64,000 nt of DNA from Methylosinus trichosporium OB3b (GCF_002752655.1 NZ_CP023737.1:3868001-3932000), one strand, 5' to 3'. Positions 51,372-63,378 are shown, counted from the stretch's first letter. The notes: generated by a model not told the origin, from the sequence alone. Program-made: numbers and translations.

Positions 51372-52418
51372 ATGCCCTGCGCAACCTCGTCGCGGCGGCG
51401 CCTCGGCAAGGCGCTCGCGCTCCTCGTCGGCGCGTCGATCCTCGTCGCCGCGAGCGCCGAGGCCGGCACGGCGCTGCTCAACGCCTCCTATGACCCGACG
51501 CGCGAGCTGTACAAGGCCATCAACCCGGCCTTCATCGCCGATTGGAAGGCCAGGACCGGCGAGGCCATCGAGATCCAGTCATCGCATGGCGGCTCCGGCG
51601 CGCAGGGGCGCGCGGTGATCGACGGCCTGCGCGCCGATGTGGCGACGCTCGCCCTCGCCGCCGACATAGACGCGATCGTGAAAAAGTCCGGCAAGATCGC
51701 GCCCGATTGGCGCGCGCGTCTGCCCAACAACGCCTCGCCCTATACCTCGACGATCGTGTTTCTGGTGCGCAAGGGCAATCCGAAGAAGATCGCCGATTGG
51801 GGCGATCTGGCGCGGCCGGGAATCGCCGTGGTGACGCCCAATCCCAAGACCTCCGGCGGCGCGCGCTGGAATTATCTCGCCGCCTGGGGCTATGGGCTGA
51901 AGACATTCGCCGGCGACGAGGCGCGGACGAAGGCGCTCGTCGGGGCGATCTACCGAAATGCGCCCGTGCTCGACACCGGCGCGCGCGGCGCCACCATCAC
52001 CTTCGCCCGCCGCGGCCTCGGCGACGTGCTGATCACCTGGGAGAATGAGGCGTTCCTCGCCGCCCTCGAATTCGGCAAGGACAAATTCGAGATCGTGACG
52101 CCGCCGGCCTCCATCCTCGCCGAGCCGCCGGTCGCCGTCATCGACGCCAATGTCGACGCCAAGGGCACGCGCAAGGCGGCCGAGGCCTATGTGAATTTCC
52201 TCTACACGCCGGCGGCGCAGGCGATCATCGCCAAGCATTATTATCGTCCGGCGCATCCGGAATTCGCGGAGGAGGCCGATTTGGAGCGGCTGCCGAAGCT
52301 CGATCTCTTCACCATAGACGAAGTGTTCGGCGGCTGGGCCGAGGCGCAGAAGACGCATTTCGCCGATGGCGGCGTCTTCGACCAGATGCAGAAGCAGGAC
52401 GCGGCGGTGAGGCCATGA
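51372..52418 (+). CDS. sbp: Sulfate-binding protein of an ABC transporter
   Basis: A 348-residue periplasmic protein with a signal peptide (cleavage near SAEAG). It has the sulfate-binding family landmarks: [68 protein letters not shown], and [11 protein letters not shown]. It binds sulfate or thiosulfate for CysTWA, whose genes follow directly; its stop overlaps the cysT start by four bases. Upstream, the AT-rich stretch 51322-51358 (GAATATATTAGTCCATTAC) is the likely promoter of the operon. Confidence 0.94.
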   Translation: MPCATSSRRRLGKALALLVGASILVAASAEAGTALLNASYDPTRELYKAINPAFIADWKARTGEAIEIQSSHGGSGAQGRAVIDGLRADVATLALAADIDAIVKKSGKIAPDWRARLPNNASPYTSTIVFLVRKGNPKKIADWGDLARPGIAVVTPNPKTSGGARWNYLAAWGYGLKTFAGDEARTKALVGAIYRNAPVLDTGARGATITFARRGLGDVLITWENEAFLAALEFGKDKFEIVTPPASILAEPPVAVIDANVDAKGTRKAAEAYVNFLYTPAAQAIIAKHYYRPAHPEFAEEADLERLPKLDLFTIDEVFGGWAEAQKTHFADGGVFDQMQKQDAAVRP

Positions 52419-53278
52419 GCGCATTCGCCGCATCTCGAGGCAAAGCGTGGCGCTTCGCTGCGCCGAGCGTCATCCCTGGATTCCGCGCGACCTTCGGCTT
52501 CACGATCTTCTATCTGAGCCTCGTCGTCCTGTTCCCTTTGTCGCTGCTGATCCTTCGCGCATCCGAGCTCGGGCTCGCCGGGCTCTATGGAGTCGCCACG
52601 GAACCGCGCGTCGCCGCGGCGCTGCGCACCAGCTTCTTCATCTCCTTCGCCGCGGCGGCGATCGACGTCGTCTTCGGCCTCGTCGCCGCCTGGGTGCTGT
52701 CGCGCTACGAGTTTTTCGGCCGGCGCTTCCTCGACGCCATCGTCGATCTGCCCTTCGCCCTGCCGACGGCGGTCGCCGGCATCTCGCTCGCCGCGCTCTA
52801 TGCGCCGAACGGCTGGATCGGCGAGCCGCTCGCCGCCTATGACATCAAGATCGCCTTCACCCGCTGGGGCATTCTGGTCGCGCTGGTCTTCGTCGGCCTG
52901 CCTTTCGTGGTGCGGACGGTGCAGCCGCTGATCGCCGAGATCGACGCCGAGCTCGAGGAGGCTTCGGCGACGCTCGGCGCGAGCCGGGCGCAGACGGTCT
53001 GGCGCGTGCTGCTGCCGCCGATGGCGCCGGCGCTGCTGACGGGCTTCGCGCTCGCCTTCGCGCGCAGCGTCGGCGAATATGGCTCGGTGATCTTCATCGC
53101 CGGCAATATCGCCTATGTCTCGGAGATCGCGCCCTTGCTGATCGTCGTGAAGCTGGAGCAATTCGACTATACGGGCGCGACGGGCGTTGCGACGATCATG
53201 CTCGCCATCTCCTTCTCCGTGCTGCTCGCCATCAATCTGATACAGGCCTGGAGCCAGAAGAGGTTCGGCCATGTCTGA
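52415..53278 (+). CDS. cysT: Sulfate ABC transporter permease CysT
   Basis: A 287-residue inner-membrane permease with about six helices. It has the ABC permease loop [32 protein letters not shown] (EAA motif, shown in parts: [22 protein letters not shown]), [18 protein letters not shown], and [17 protein letters not shown]. It forms the pore with CysW. It overlaps sbp at its start (ATGA at 52415-52418) and cysW at its end (8 bp), so the operon is tightly coupled. Confidence 0.93.
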   Translation: MSAFAASRGKAWRFAAPSVIPGFRATFGFTIFYLSLVVLFPLSLLILRASELGLAGLYGVATEPRVAAALRTSFFISFAAAAIDVVFGLVAAWVLSRYEFFGRRFLDAIVDLPFALPTAVAGISLAALYAPNGWIGEPLAAYDIKIAFTRWGILVALVFVGLPFVVRTVQPLIAEIDAELEEASATLGASRAQTVWRVLLPPMAPALLTGFALAFARSVGEYGSVIFIAGNIAYVSEIAPLLIVVKLEQFDYTGATGVATIMLAISFSVLLAINLIQAWSQKRFGHV

Positions 53279-54158
53279 GACGGCTCTTTCCGACGCCGCG
53301 CCCGCAGTCGCCGCCGCGCCGCGGCGCGTGACCGAGGAGACGCCGCTGACGCGCCGACTCCTGATCGGCGTCGCCGTCGCCTTTCTCGGCCTGTTTCTGC
53401 TGATGCCGCTGGTCGTCGTCTTCGACGAGGCGTTCTCCAAGGGCGCGGAGACTTTTCTGGCGGCCTTCGCCGAGCCGGATGCGCGCGCCGCGATCTGGCT
53501 CACTCTGCTCGTTGCGGCGATCGTCGTTCCGCTCAACGCCGTCTTCGGCCTGTGCGCCGCCTGGGCGATCGCCAAATTCTCCTTTCCGGGCAAGAGCGTG
53601 CTGATCACGCTCATCGATCTGCCCTTCTCGGTCTCGCCGGTCGTCGCCGGCCTCGTCTATGTGCTCGTCTTCGGCGCGCAGGGCCTACTCGGCCCGTTTC
53701 TCGCGGCGCATGGGATCGAGGTGATCTTCGCCGTTCCCGGCATCGTGCTGGCGACGGTCTTCGTCACCTTTCCCTTCATCGCGCGCGAGCTCATTCCGCT
53801 GATGCAGGAGCAGGGGACGGTGGAGGAGGAGGCGGCGCTGACGCTCGGAGCGAGCGGCTTGCGCGCCTTCGCCACCGTCACGCTTCCCAACATCAAATGG
53901 GGCCTGCTCTACGGCCTGCTGCTCTCGAACGCCCGCGCCATGGGCGAGTTCGGCGCCGTGTCCGTCGTATCGGGGCATATTCGCGGACTGACCAATACGA
54001 TCCCGCTCCAGGTGGAGATCCTCTACAATGAGTATGACATCGTCTCGGCCTTCGCGCTCGCCTCCCTCCTGGCGGGACTGGCTCTCGTCACTCTGGGAGT
54101 CAAATCGCTCCTCGAATGGCGCTACGCCGGCCAGATCGCCGGCCGGCGTCGCCACTGA
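53271..54158 (+). CDS. cysW: Sulfate ABC transporter permease CysW
   Basis: A 295-residue permease with about six membrane helices. Family motifs: [20 protein letters not shown], the EAA loop [12 protein letters not shown] with [13 protein letters not shown], and [20 protein letters not shown] with [16 protein letters not shown]. It pairs with CysT as the channel for sulfate. The start at 53271 overlaps the cysT stop. The last part of the gene overlaps the only in-frame ATG codons available to cysA. Confidence 0.93.
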   Translation: MSETALSDAAPAVAAAPRRVTEETPLTRRLLIGVAVAFLGLFLLMPLVVVFDEAFSKGAETFLAAFAEPDARAAIWLTLLVAAIVVPLNAVFGLCAAWAIAKFSFPGKSVLITLIDLPFSVSPVVAGLVYVLVFGAQGLLGPFLAAHGIEVIFAVPGIVLATVFVTFPFIARELIPLMQEQGTVEEEAALTLGASGLRAFATVTLPNIKWGLLYGLLLSNARAMGEFGAVSVVSGHIRGLTNTIPLQVEILYNEYDIVSAFALASLLAGLALVTLGVKSLLEWRYAGQIAGRRRH

Positions 54159-55251
54159 CGAGACGCCGCGCCCACATGGCGTCGAGATCCGCATCGAGCG
54201 GGTCGAGAAGGATTTCGGCGATTATCCGGCGCTGCGCGACGTCAATCTCACCGTCGCGCGCGGCGAGCTGGTGGCGCTGCTCGGGCCGTCCGGCTCGGGC
54301 AAGACGACGCTGCTGCGCGCCATCGCCGGGCTGTCCTCGCCCGAGCGCGGCCGCATCCTGTTCGACGGCGAGGATGCGACGACGCTGTCGGTGCAGGAGC
54401 GGCGCGTCGGCTTCGTGTTCCAGAATTACGCGCTGTTCAAGCATCTGACCGTCGCCGATAATATCGCCTATGGGCTGAAGGTGCGCCCGCGCCGCACGCG
54501 CCCCTCCCGCGCCGAGATCGCAGCGCGGGCGGCGAAGCTGCTCGAATTCGTGCAGCTCGACGGTCTCGGGGGCCGTTATCCGGCGCAGCTCTCGGGCGGC
54601 CAGCGTCAGCGCGTGGCGCTGGCCCGGGCGCTCGCCATCGAGCCGCGCGTGCTGCTGCTGGACGAGCCCTTTGGCGCGCTCGACGCGCGCGTGCGCAAGG
54701 ATTTGCGCCGCTGGCTGCGCGAGGTGCATCGCCAGACCGGCCTCACCACTGTTTTTGTGACCCATGACCAGGACGAGGCGATGGAGCTCGCCGATCGCGT
54801 GGTGGTGCTGGACAAGGGCCGTATCGAGCAGATCGGCACGCCGGACGAGCTCTATGACCGGCCGGCCTCGCCCTTTGTGCTGTCCTTCGTCGGCGAGGCG
54901 CTGGCGCTGCCGGTGCAGGTCATGGACGGCAAGGTGATCTTTCAGGGCAAGGAGCTGCATGTCGCAGCCGATAATCTGCGCAACGGCCCGGCGCGCGTCT
55001 ATTTCCGCCCGGCCGACATCGCGCTGCGCGGCGGCGTGATCGGCACGCTCGAGGGGCGGGTCGAGTCGGTGCGGCGCACGGCCGCGGGCCTGCGCGCCTC
55101 CATCTCCATTCCCGGCTACGACCAGACGGTCGAGATCGACACCGACGACCGCGCCGGCGCGACGCTCGGCAGCAGCGTGCCGCTGTCGCTCGTCAATGCG
55201 CGGGTGTTCTCGGTGTCCGAGGAGACGATGGGCGACGGCGCGGGGATTTAG
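54028..55251 (+). CDS. cysA: Sulfate ABC transporter ATP-binding protein CysA
   Basis: An ABC ATPase with Walker [15 protein letters not shown]-loop [14 protein letters not shown], signature [16 protein letters not shown], Walker [16 protein letters not shown] and the switch His in [16 protein letters not shown], then a C-terminal TOBE-like regulatory domain. It energises CysTW. Family homology begins only at [18 protein letters not shown] (about 54178). In that frame no ATG, GTG or TTG lies between 54034 and there, so either translation begins at 54028/54034, far inside cysW, or an unusual start codon is used. Confidence 0.9.
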   Translation: MSMTSSRPSRSPPSWRDWLSSLWESNRSSNGATPARSPAGVATDETPRPHGVEIRIERVEKDFGDYPALRDVNLTVARGELVALLGPSGSGKTTLLRAIAGLSSPERGRILFDGEDATTLSVQERRVGFVFQNYALFKHLTVADNIAYGLKVRPRRTRPSRAEIAARAAKLLEFVQLDGLGGRYPAQLSGGQRQRVALARALAIEPRVLLLDEPFGALDARVRKDLRRWLREVHRQTGLTTVFVTHDQDEAMELADRVVVLDKGRIEQIGTPDELYDRPASPFVLSFVGEALALPVQVMDGKVIFQGKELHVAADNLRNGPARVYFRPADIALRGGVIGTLEGRVESVRRTAAGLRASISIPGYDQTVEIDTDDRAGATLGSSVPLSLVNARVFSVSEETMGDGAGI

Positions 55252-55285
55252 GACGGTTTCTCTGCGTCCCTTTTCCCGCGCGCGT

Positions 55286-56587
55286 CACGGCTGTCCGGGG
55301 AATGAGTCGATAAGTCGCGGGCGCATGCCTGGTACTTCCGAAGGTTTCGGGGTATTTTCCGGTTGTCGAGACTGGAAAATAAAGGACCAGACATGCGCTT
55401 CCAGAATAGCGTTTTTGTCGACTTGCTCAAGCCGATCGATCGTCGCGCGTTCGGCCAAATCGTCGCGCGCCACAAGGGCGACGCCTACGACAAATCCTTC
55501 AAGAGCTGGGATCATCTCGTCGTCCTGATCGCCGCTCAGCTCGGCGGCGAAACGAGCCTGCGCAGCCTCGAGGCCGCCTTCAACGCCAACAGCGGCTCCC
55601 ATTATCACCTCGGCGTCCGCAGGATCGCCCGCTCCACCCTCGCCGAAGCCAACGCACGCCGGCCCGTCGGCGTCTTCGCCGATCTTTTCGCGCGCCTCTC
55701 CTGCGAACTCGACCGCAGAACGCGCCGCGACGGCGCCGAGCTGCTGCGCCTCATCGATTCGACGCCTATCCCGTTGAGCAAGTTCCACGACTTCGCCCGC
55801 TCGAACGGCCGCATCCACGGCATGAAGATGCATGTCGTCTACGATCCCGGGGTCGACCGCCCCTTCTGCGTCGAGGTCACGCCCGCCAATGTCAACGATG
55901 TCGAGATCGGCAAGAAGACGCCGATCGAGGCCGGCGCGACCTATGTCTTCGACAAGGGCTATTATGATTTCAAATGGTGGAGGGACATTCACGAGGCCCG
56001 AGCCTTGTTCGTCACGCGCCCCAAGAGCAACACCCGCCTCGCCGACCTCGCGGATCGGGAGATGCCGCAGACGCGCGGCGAAGGCTACACCGTGCTCAGG
56101 GATTGCGAGGTCGAGCTCGCCAGCAAGGGCGACTCGAAACTGCCCATGCCGCTGCGTCGCCTTCATATTCAACGCGATGCGCTGAAGGACGGCAAGCCGC
56201 AGCTGATCGTCGTGATCACCAACGACATGACGCGTTCGGCGGTCGAGATCGCCGCGCTCTACAAGGCGCGCTGGGCCATAGAGCTGCTGTTCCGCTGGAT
56301 CAAGCAGCATCTCAACATCCGCAAGTTTCTCGGCGAAAACGAGAACGCCGTGCGGCTGCAGCTGATCGCGGCGATGATCGCTTTCGTGCTGCTGCGCATC
56401 GCCGCCCACCGCCACGATATCGAACTCGCGCATCTGCGGTTCTCGGAGCTCGCCGGCAGGTTTCTGTTCGAGCGGCGACCGATCGACAGACTCGAACGGC
56501 CGCCGCCCAAATATCAGGCCGCGCGGCGGCGCATATCGCCGAGGCAGCTGGAGCTCGCCTATGCCTGATTTTCCCCGGACAGCCGTG
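55286..56587 (+). mobile_element. IS4-family insertion sequence, copy B
   Basis: A 1302-bp copy with the same ends as copy A (CACGGCTGTCCGGGGAA at 55286 and its complement ending at 56587). The flanks CCGCGCGCG at 55276-55284 and 56588-56596 look like a 9-bp target repeat if one extra base (T) belongs to the left end; the exact boundary is not certain. It lies 34 bp behind cysA and 131 bp before the glycosyltransferase frame, whose N-terminal part it may have removed. Confidence 0.88.
55393..56568 (+). CDS. IS4-family transposase, copy B
   Basis: A 391-residue transposase identical in layout to copy A, with intact catalytic motifs (LIDSTPIPL, FDKGYYDFKWW, YKARWAIELLFRWIKQ). Its first third and last third match copy A almost perfectly, while the middle differs (DIHEARALFVTRPK, LADREMPQ, VELASKGDSKLPMPLRR). 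Probably functional. Confidence 0.92.
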   Translation: MRFQNSVFVDLLKPIDRRAFGQIVARHKGDAYDKSFKSWDHLVVLIAAQLGGETSLRSLEAAFNANSGSHYHLGVRRIARSTLAEANARRPVGVFADLFARLSCELDRRTRRDGAELLRLIDSTPIPLSKFHDFARSNGRIHGMKMHVVYDPGVDRPFCVEVTPANVNDVEIGKKTPIEAGATYVFDKGYYDFKWWRDIHEARALFVTRPKSNTRLADLADREMPQTRGEGYTVLRDCEVELASKGDSKLPMPLRRLHIQRDALKDGKPQLIVVITNDMTRSAVEIAALYKARWAIELLFRWIKQHLNIRKFLGENENAVRLQLIAAMIAFVLLRIAAHRHDIELAHLRFSELAGRFLFERRPIDRLERPPPKYQAARRRISPRQLELAYA

Positions 56588-56718
56588 CCGCGCGCGGAGG
56601 AAGTGAGGCGGCGTCGAGATCTCACATTTTGGCGCGCCTATTGCTTGTCCCCGCCGTCTGATCCGGAAGGCGACACGCGTCTTCATGTCCAGGCGAGATT
56701 TCGACCTGGGAGGCGGCG

Positions 56719-58077
56719 ATGCGATCGCCCGGACGCAGCCGCAGCATGTGCGAATGGGACGATTTCGCCGGGGATGCGACAGCGCTCGAGCGTTTGCTCG
56801 ACACCGGCGGCTCCGGCGCCCTGCCGCCTTTTCTGCTGCTCTCACAGCCGGGCGTCGATGGGAAGGACCAGCGGCGCTGCTCGGAGCTGTGGACGCGCGA
56901 CCGGCGCATGGCGGCGACGGCGGAGCGGACGACGCTCGATTTCCGGTTTCGCGCCGCGAGCGAGCGCAAGATCAGGCTCGGCTATCTCTCCAATGACTTC
57001 CACGATCATGCGACAGCGCTGCTGCTGATCGAGACGCTGGAGGCGCATGATCGCGGCCGCTTCTGCGTCAACGCCTATTCCTATGGGGCGGACGACGGCA
57101 AGGCCATGCGCCGACGCCTCGTCGACACTTTCGACAGCTTCACCGACATCGCCGCCCTCTCGGACAGCGACGCGGCGCGGGCGATCCACCGCGACGAGGT
57201 CGATATCCTCATCGATCTCAAGGGCTTCACCTTCAATGCGCGCAGCGGCATTCTGATGCTGCGCCCGGCGCCGCTGCAGGTGAACTATCTCGGCTATCCC
57301 GGCACGCTCGGCGCCGAGCTCTGCGACTACATCATCACCGACGAGTATGTGACGCCTCGCGCCTCCGCCGCCGATTATTCGGAATCCTTCGCCTATATGC
57401 CCAACAGCTATCAGCCGCGCGGCCGCGCCGGGCCGATCGGAGCGAAGCCTCTGCGCGCCAGCGTCGGGCTGCCGGAGCAGGGCGTCGTCTTCTGTTGTTT
57501 CAATCAGGCCTATAAGCTCACGCCGGAGATATTCGACGTCTGGTGCCGGCTGCTCGACGCCGCGCCCGGCAGCGTGCTGTGGCTGCTCGCCGCGCCCATG
57601 GCCGAGGGCAATCTGCGCAATGAGGCTTGGAAGCGGGGCGTGAACGGCAATCGCCTGGTTTTCGCGCCGGACATGGGGCAGGGCGACCATCTCGCGCGCC
57701 TGCAGCTCGCCGATCTCGTGCTCGACACGGCGCCCTACAATGCGCATACGACCGCGAGCGACGCGCTCTGGGCGGGCGTGCCGATCGTCACCTGCAGCGG
57801 CTCGACCTTCGCGTCGCGAGTGGCGGGGAGCGTGCTGCGCGCGGTCGGGATGCCGGAGCTGATCACTGAGGATCTCGACGGCTATTTCGATCTCGCCTCG
57901 CGGCTGGCCAATGATCCCGCCGGCCTCGCCGCGGTGCGGGCGAAGCTCGCGCGCAACCGCGCCGGCGCCGCGCTCTTCGATGTCCCGGCCTACACCCGCG
58001 ACCTCGAGGGGCTGTTCCGATCCATGTGGAGCCGGCGGTCGGCGGGGCTGCCGCCGGCGCTCATCGGGGCCGAGTAG
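56719..58077 (+). CDS. OGT/SPINDLY-type glycosyltransferase lacking its TPR domain
   Basis: A 452-residue frame that begins at the junction to the catalytic part of GT41 proteins: MCEWDDF, KIRLGYLSNDFHDHATALL, DILIDLKGFTFNARSGILMLRPAPLQVNYLGYPGTLG (in parts), YIITDEYVTP, FCCFNQAYKLTPEIFDVW, LWLLAAP, and NAHTTASDALWAGVPIVT. These enzymes move GlcNAc or another sugar to Ser/Thr. Bacterial members normally start with tetratricopeptide repeats, which are missing; IS copy B ends 131 bp upstream and a stop codon lies in frame at about 56659. The gene is therefore probably 5'-truncated, although a stand-alone catalytic protein is possible. Confidence 0.75.
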   Translation: MRSPGRSRSMCEWDDFAGDATALERLLDTGGSGALPPFLLLSQPGVDGKDQRRCSELWTRDRRMAATAERTTLDFRFRAASERKIRLGYLSNDFHDHATALLLIETLEAHDRGRFCVNAYSYGADDGKAMRRRLVDTFDSFTDIAALSDSDAARAIHRDEVDILIDLKGFTFNARSGILMLRPAPLQVNYLGYPGTLGAELCDYIITDEYVTPRASAADYSESFAYMPNSYQPRGRAGPIGAKPLRASVGLPEQGVVFCCFNQAYKLTPEIFDVWCRLLDAAPGSVLWLLAAPMAEGNLRNEAWKRGVNGNRLVFAPDMGQGDHLARLQLADLVLDTAPYNAHTTASDALWAGVPIVTCSGSTFASRVAGSVLRAVGMPELITEDLDGYFDLASRLANDPAGLAAVRAKLARNRAGAALFDVPAYTRDLEGLFRSMWSRRSAGLPPALIGAE

Positions 58078-58125
58078 AGCGCTTTCCGATGGAGCGATTC
58101 TCTCAGACGGAAATCTGGTGGTCTC

Positions 58126-59691
58126 TCACCGCGGCGTGACGATCTCCATCCCCGCCCGCAGCCGCCTCGGATCGAGCCCGGGATTGGCGTCGAGGATCGT
58201 CTTCCACCGGCCGGCGTCGCCGTAGCGCTTCTTCGCGATGGCGCGCAGCGTGTCGCCGGCGACGATGCGATAATGATCGTCGGGCGCCGCCGAGCGCGCG
58301 CTCTCGATCGGCTTCGTCGCAGGCGCCTCCGTCTGCGCGATCTTCGGCGGCGCGGCGGGCGTGGGCGCGTCGATCACGTCGAACGCGCCGGGCAGCATGC
58401 CCATCCAGCAGCTCCAGCGAATGACCCCGGTCTCGCGCGGCGTGAACTCGATCGTCTGCTTGCCCGGCTTCACGTCGAATTCGAGGTGGAGGCTCGGAAC
58501 GACGATGCGGCGATTGCAATTGGTGATCTCCTTGCCGTCGATCTCCCAATGGACGGGAACATCCTTCGTCACAGTGAAGCGATTGGGCGAGAAGCCGGTC
58601 GCCAGCACATCCATCTCGATCGTCTGAAAGCCTGCTTGCGCCGGGGCAGGCGGCGCGCTCGCTCCATGCATCGCCAGCATGGAGCGCAGATCATAGCCCC
58701 AGCCCGTGAGGATCAAGCCGCGATTGATCATCACCGCGCCGAGCGCGACGACGATGGCCCCCGAGGCCATCAGCAGCCGATGCGTGAGCGACGCCGAGAC
58801 GAGCGTCGACAGCGCGCCGAAGCTCAGCATCACCGGCAGCGTGCCGAGCCCGAAGGCGAGCAGCATTTTGGCGCCCTCGAGCGCGCTGCCGGTTCCCGCG
58901 GCCATCACATACATGGCCTGCAGCGGCCCGCAGGCGATCATCAGGCCGTTGAGCAGGCCGATGACGAAGGGCCGATGCGAGCTCGACGCGCGCTTTTCGA
59001 CCAGCCTCTGCAAAGGCGCGGGCAGAGCGAGGCGAAAGCGCCGCAGCGGCGCGAGCAGGCCCAGCATGTTGAGGCCGAAGACGAGGAGAAAGAGCCCGGC
59101 CGCGACGCCCGCCGCGCCGCGCAGCAGCGGCGTGAAGGTCACGATCGCGCCGACGAGGCCGAACAGCGCGCCGATCGTGGTGTAGGAGAGCGTCTTGCCG
59201 GCGCCGTAGAGCAGATGCGAGCGAAGCGAGGGGAGACCCAGCCGCGCGTCCTCGGCCGTGTAGCCGAGCACGAAGCCGCCGCACATGCCGACGCAGTGAA
59301 ATCCCGTCAGCAGCCCGAGCAGGAAGATGAGATCGAGGCTCATATGACGCGAGACGTCGGGCGCGGCGGCCTCGCCGATCCAATGCGTGTCCAGATAGAT
59401 CAGCAGGCCGATGCCGGCGAGGCCGAGAACGGCGCCGGCGATGTGGGTCAGACGCCGTCGCTGCTGCGACTGCTCGAGCGTCAGCGTGCGATAGCCCTGC
59501 CGTTCGATCGCCGCGCGGATCTGCTCGGGCGTCGCCTCGGCCGGATCATAGCAGATCTCGACCCATTCGGTCGGGTAGTCCGCTTTCACGCTGCGCACGC
59601 CGGGCAGCTTGCGCGCCGCCGTTTCGATGACGCGTTCGCAGCCGTGGCAATGCATGCCGCGCGCGCGGAAACCGACGCTCGCATCGTCCAT
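58126..59691 (-). CDS. HMA - SafE-like membrane - cupredoxin - LysM fusion protein
   Basis: A 521-residue protein of four parts. An HMA domain (about 5-70) has the metal motif GMHCHGC (C15, C18). A SafE/DsbD-like membrane domain (about 105-340) has LGLLTGFHCVGMCGGFVLGY and FVIGLLNGLMIACGPLQAMYV. A cupredoxin-like domain (about 350-440) has EITNCNRRIVVP and VIRWSCWMGMLPGAFDV. A C-terminal LysM domain (about 473-521) has YRIVAGDTLRAIAKKRYGD and LRAGMEIV. The first three parts are known together in copper-handling proteins; the LysM tail would attach the outer part to peptidoglycan. A role in copper transport or delivery is likely. Confidence 0.82.
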   Translation of the reverse strand: MDDASVGFRARGMHCHGCERVIETAARKLPGVRSVKADYPTEWVEICYDPAEATPEQIRAAIERQGYRTLTLEQSQQRRRLTHIAGAVLGLAGIGLLIYLDTHWIGEAAAPDVSRHMSLDLIFLLGLLTGFHCVGMCGGFVLGYTAEDARLGLPSLRSHLLYGAGKTLSYTTIGALFGLVGAIVTFTPLLRGAAGVAAGLFLLVFGLNMLGLLAPLRRFRLALPAPLQRLVEKRASSSHRPFVIGLLNGLMIACGPLQAMYVMAAGTGSALEGAKMLLAFGLGTLPVMLSFGALSTLVSASLTHRLLMASGAIVVALGAVMINRGLILTGWGYDLRSMLAMHGASAPPAPAQAGFQTIEMDVLATGFSPNRFTVTKDVPVHWEIDGKEITNCNRRIVVPSLHLEFDVKPGKQTIEFTPRETGVIRWSCWMGMLPGAFDVIDAPTPAAPPKIAQTEAPATKPIESARSAAPDDHYRIVAGDTLRAIAKKRYGDAGRWKTILDANPGLDPRRLRAGMEIVTPR

Positions 59692-59957
59692 GAGCCTCTA
59701 TTCCTCTCCGGCTTTTAGATATTTGTGCCGAAGACGCCCTCGGAAAGAGGCGGGCTCGCATTGAATCTGCGGCGCTTTGTCCTGCGCCAGCGGCCGGCGC
59801 GCCGATCGCCGGCCGGCGTATCGAAAATCGGGGCTCGCGCATTAATGTATTTAATTTGGCGACCGAGAAATGCTGTCGTAAGGTCACGAAAGCGACACAG
59901 GTCCTCGGCGCGGAAGAAGAGGCGGCCGCGACGGGGCGGGTCCATCGGAGGTCGGCG

Positions 59958-61886
<1,929 letters not shown>

Positions 61887-61910
61887 GGCGAGAAACGAGA
61901 GAATTGAAAA

Positions 61911-61939
61911 GCCCGGCGGCAACCCCGCCGGGCTTTTTT
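61911..61939 (+). terminator. Rho-independent terminator of ftsH
   Basis: Stem GCCCGGCGG / CCGCCGGGC with a five-base loop followed by six T residues (61934-61939), 24 bp behind the ftsH stop codon. An identical structure lies inverted at 63679-63707. Confidence 0.92.
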
Positions 61940-62077
61940 ATAGCCGGGACAAAGTTGAATTCTGTAGGTTTGGACCGCGAGCCTCAGGCGATCTTTGTCC
62001 GTTCCGTTGTCGAAAAGACCGCTTCCCTTTCTCCCGCAGGGCTAGACACGATCTGGAGAAGGTGGCCCCGCGAGCGG

Positions 62078-63378
62078 CACGGCTGTCCGGGGAAATAGTC
62101 GATCGAGCGCGGGCGCATGCCTGGTACTTCCGAGGGTTTCGGGGTATTTTCCGGTTGTCGAGACTGGAAAATAGAGGACCAAGCATGCGCTTTCAGAATA
62201 GCGTTTTTGTCGACTTGCTCAAGCCGATCGATCGTCGCGCCTTCGCCGGCATCGTCGCGCGCCACAAGGGCGACGCCTACGACAAATCCTTCAAGAGCTG
62301 GGATCACCTCGTCGTGTTGATCTGCGCCCAGCTCGCCGGCGCGACCAGCCTGCGCGCCCTCGAGACCGCCTTCAACGCCAATGGCGGATTCCATTATCAC
62401 CTCGGCTCCCGCCGGCTCGCCCGCTCCACCCTCGCCGAAGCCAACGCACGCCGGCCCGTCGGCGTCTTCGCCGATCTGTTCGCGCGCCTCTCCTGCGAAC
62501 TCGACCGCAGAACCCGGCGCGACGGCGCAGAACTCCTGCGCCTCATCGATTCGACCCCCATTCCTCTGAGCAAGTTCCACGACTTCGCCCGCTCGAACGG
62601 CCGCATCCACGGCATGAAGATGCACGTCGTCTACGATCCCGGGATCGATCGCCCCTTCTGCGTCGAGGTCACGCCCGCCAATGTCAATGATGTCGAGATC
62701 GGCAAGAAGACGCCGATCGAGGCCGGCGCGACCTATGTCTTCGACAAGGGTTATTACGATTTCAAATGGTGGAGGGGCATTCACGAGGCCGGAGCTCTCT
62801 TCGTCTCGCGTCCAAAGAGCAACACCCGCCTCGCCGACGTCGCGGAGCGGGAGATGCCGCAGACGCGCGGCGAAGGCTACACCGTGCTCAGGGATTGCGA
62901 GGTCGAGCTCGCCAGCAAGGGCGACTCGAAACTGCCCATGCCGCTGCGTCGCCTTCATATTCAACGCGATGCGCTGAAGGACGGCAAGCCGCAGCTGATC
63001 GTCGTGATCACCAACGACATGACGCGTTCGGCGGTCGAGATCGCCGCGCTCTACAAGGCGCGCTGGGCCATAGAGCTGCTGTTCCGCTGGATCAAGCAGC
63101 ATCTCAACATCCGCAAGTTTCTCGGCGAAAACGAGAACGCCGTGCGGCTGCAGCTGATCGCGGCGATGATCGCTTTCGTGCTGCTGCGCATCGCCGCCCA
63201 CCGCCATGACGTCGACTTGCCGTGCCTGCGGTTTGCGGAACTCGCCGGCAGGTTCCTTTTCACGCGACGGCCGATCAGTCGACTTGATCGGCCGCCGTCC
63301 AAATATCAGGCCGCCCGGCGGCTGGCGTCCCCCAGGCAGCTGGTTCTGAACTATGCCTGACTTCCCCGGACAGCCGTG
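62078..63378 (+). mobile_element. IS4-family insertion sequence, copy C (mosaic)
   Basis: About 1301 bp with ends CACGGCTGTCCGGGGAA (62078) and TTCCCCGGACAGCCGTG (ending 63378). It sits in the same palindromic repeat type as copy A: GGAGAAGGTGGCCCCGCGA on the left and CCGCGAAGCGGGGTCGG on the right, with a few extra bases at each junction, so the target duplication is not clean. Outer parts differ from copies A and B, while the centre is nearly the same, first like A and then like B. Confidence 0.85.
62185..63360 (+). CDS. IS4-family transposase, copy C
   Basis: A 391-residue transposase from ATG 62185 (the frame is open further upstream without conserved residues). Catalytic motifs are intact (LIDSTPIPL, FDKGYYDFKWW, YKARWAIELLFRWIKQ). 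The N-terminal part (VVLICAQLAGATSLRALETA) and C-terminal part (VDLPCLRFAELAGRFLFTRR) differ from copies A and B; the middle is shared. Probably functional. Confidence 0.9.
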   Translation: MRFQNSVFVDLLKPIDRRAFAGIVARHKGDAYDKSFKSWDHLVVLICAQLAGATSLRALETAFNANGGFHYHLGSRRLARSTLAEANARRPVGVFADLFARLSCELDRRTRRDGAELLRLIDSTPIPLSKFHDFARSNGRIHGMKMHVVYDPGIDRPFCVEVTPANVNDVEIGKKTPIEAGATYVFDKGYYDFKWWRGIHEAGALFVSRPKSNTRLADVAEREMPQTRGEGYTVLRDCEVELASKGDSKLPMPLRRLHIQRDALKDGKPQLIVVITNDMTRSAVEIAALYKARWAIELLFRWIKQHLNIRKFLGENENAVRLQLIAAMIAFVLLRIAAHRHDVDLPCLRFAELAGRFLFTRRPISRLDRPPSKYQAARRLASPRQLVLNYA

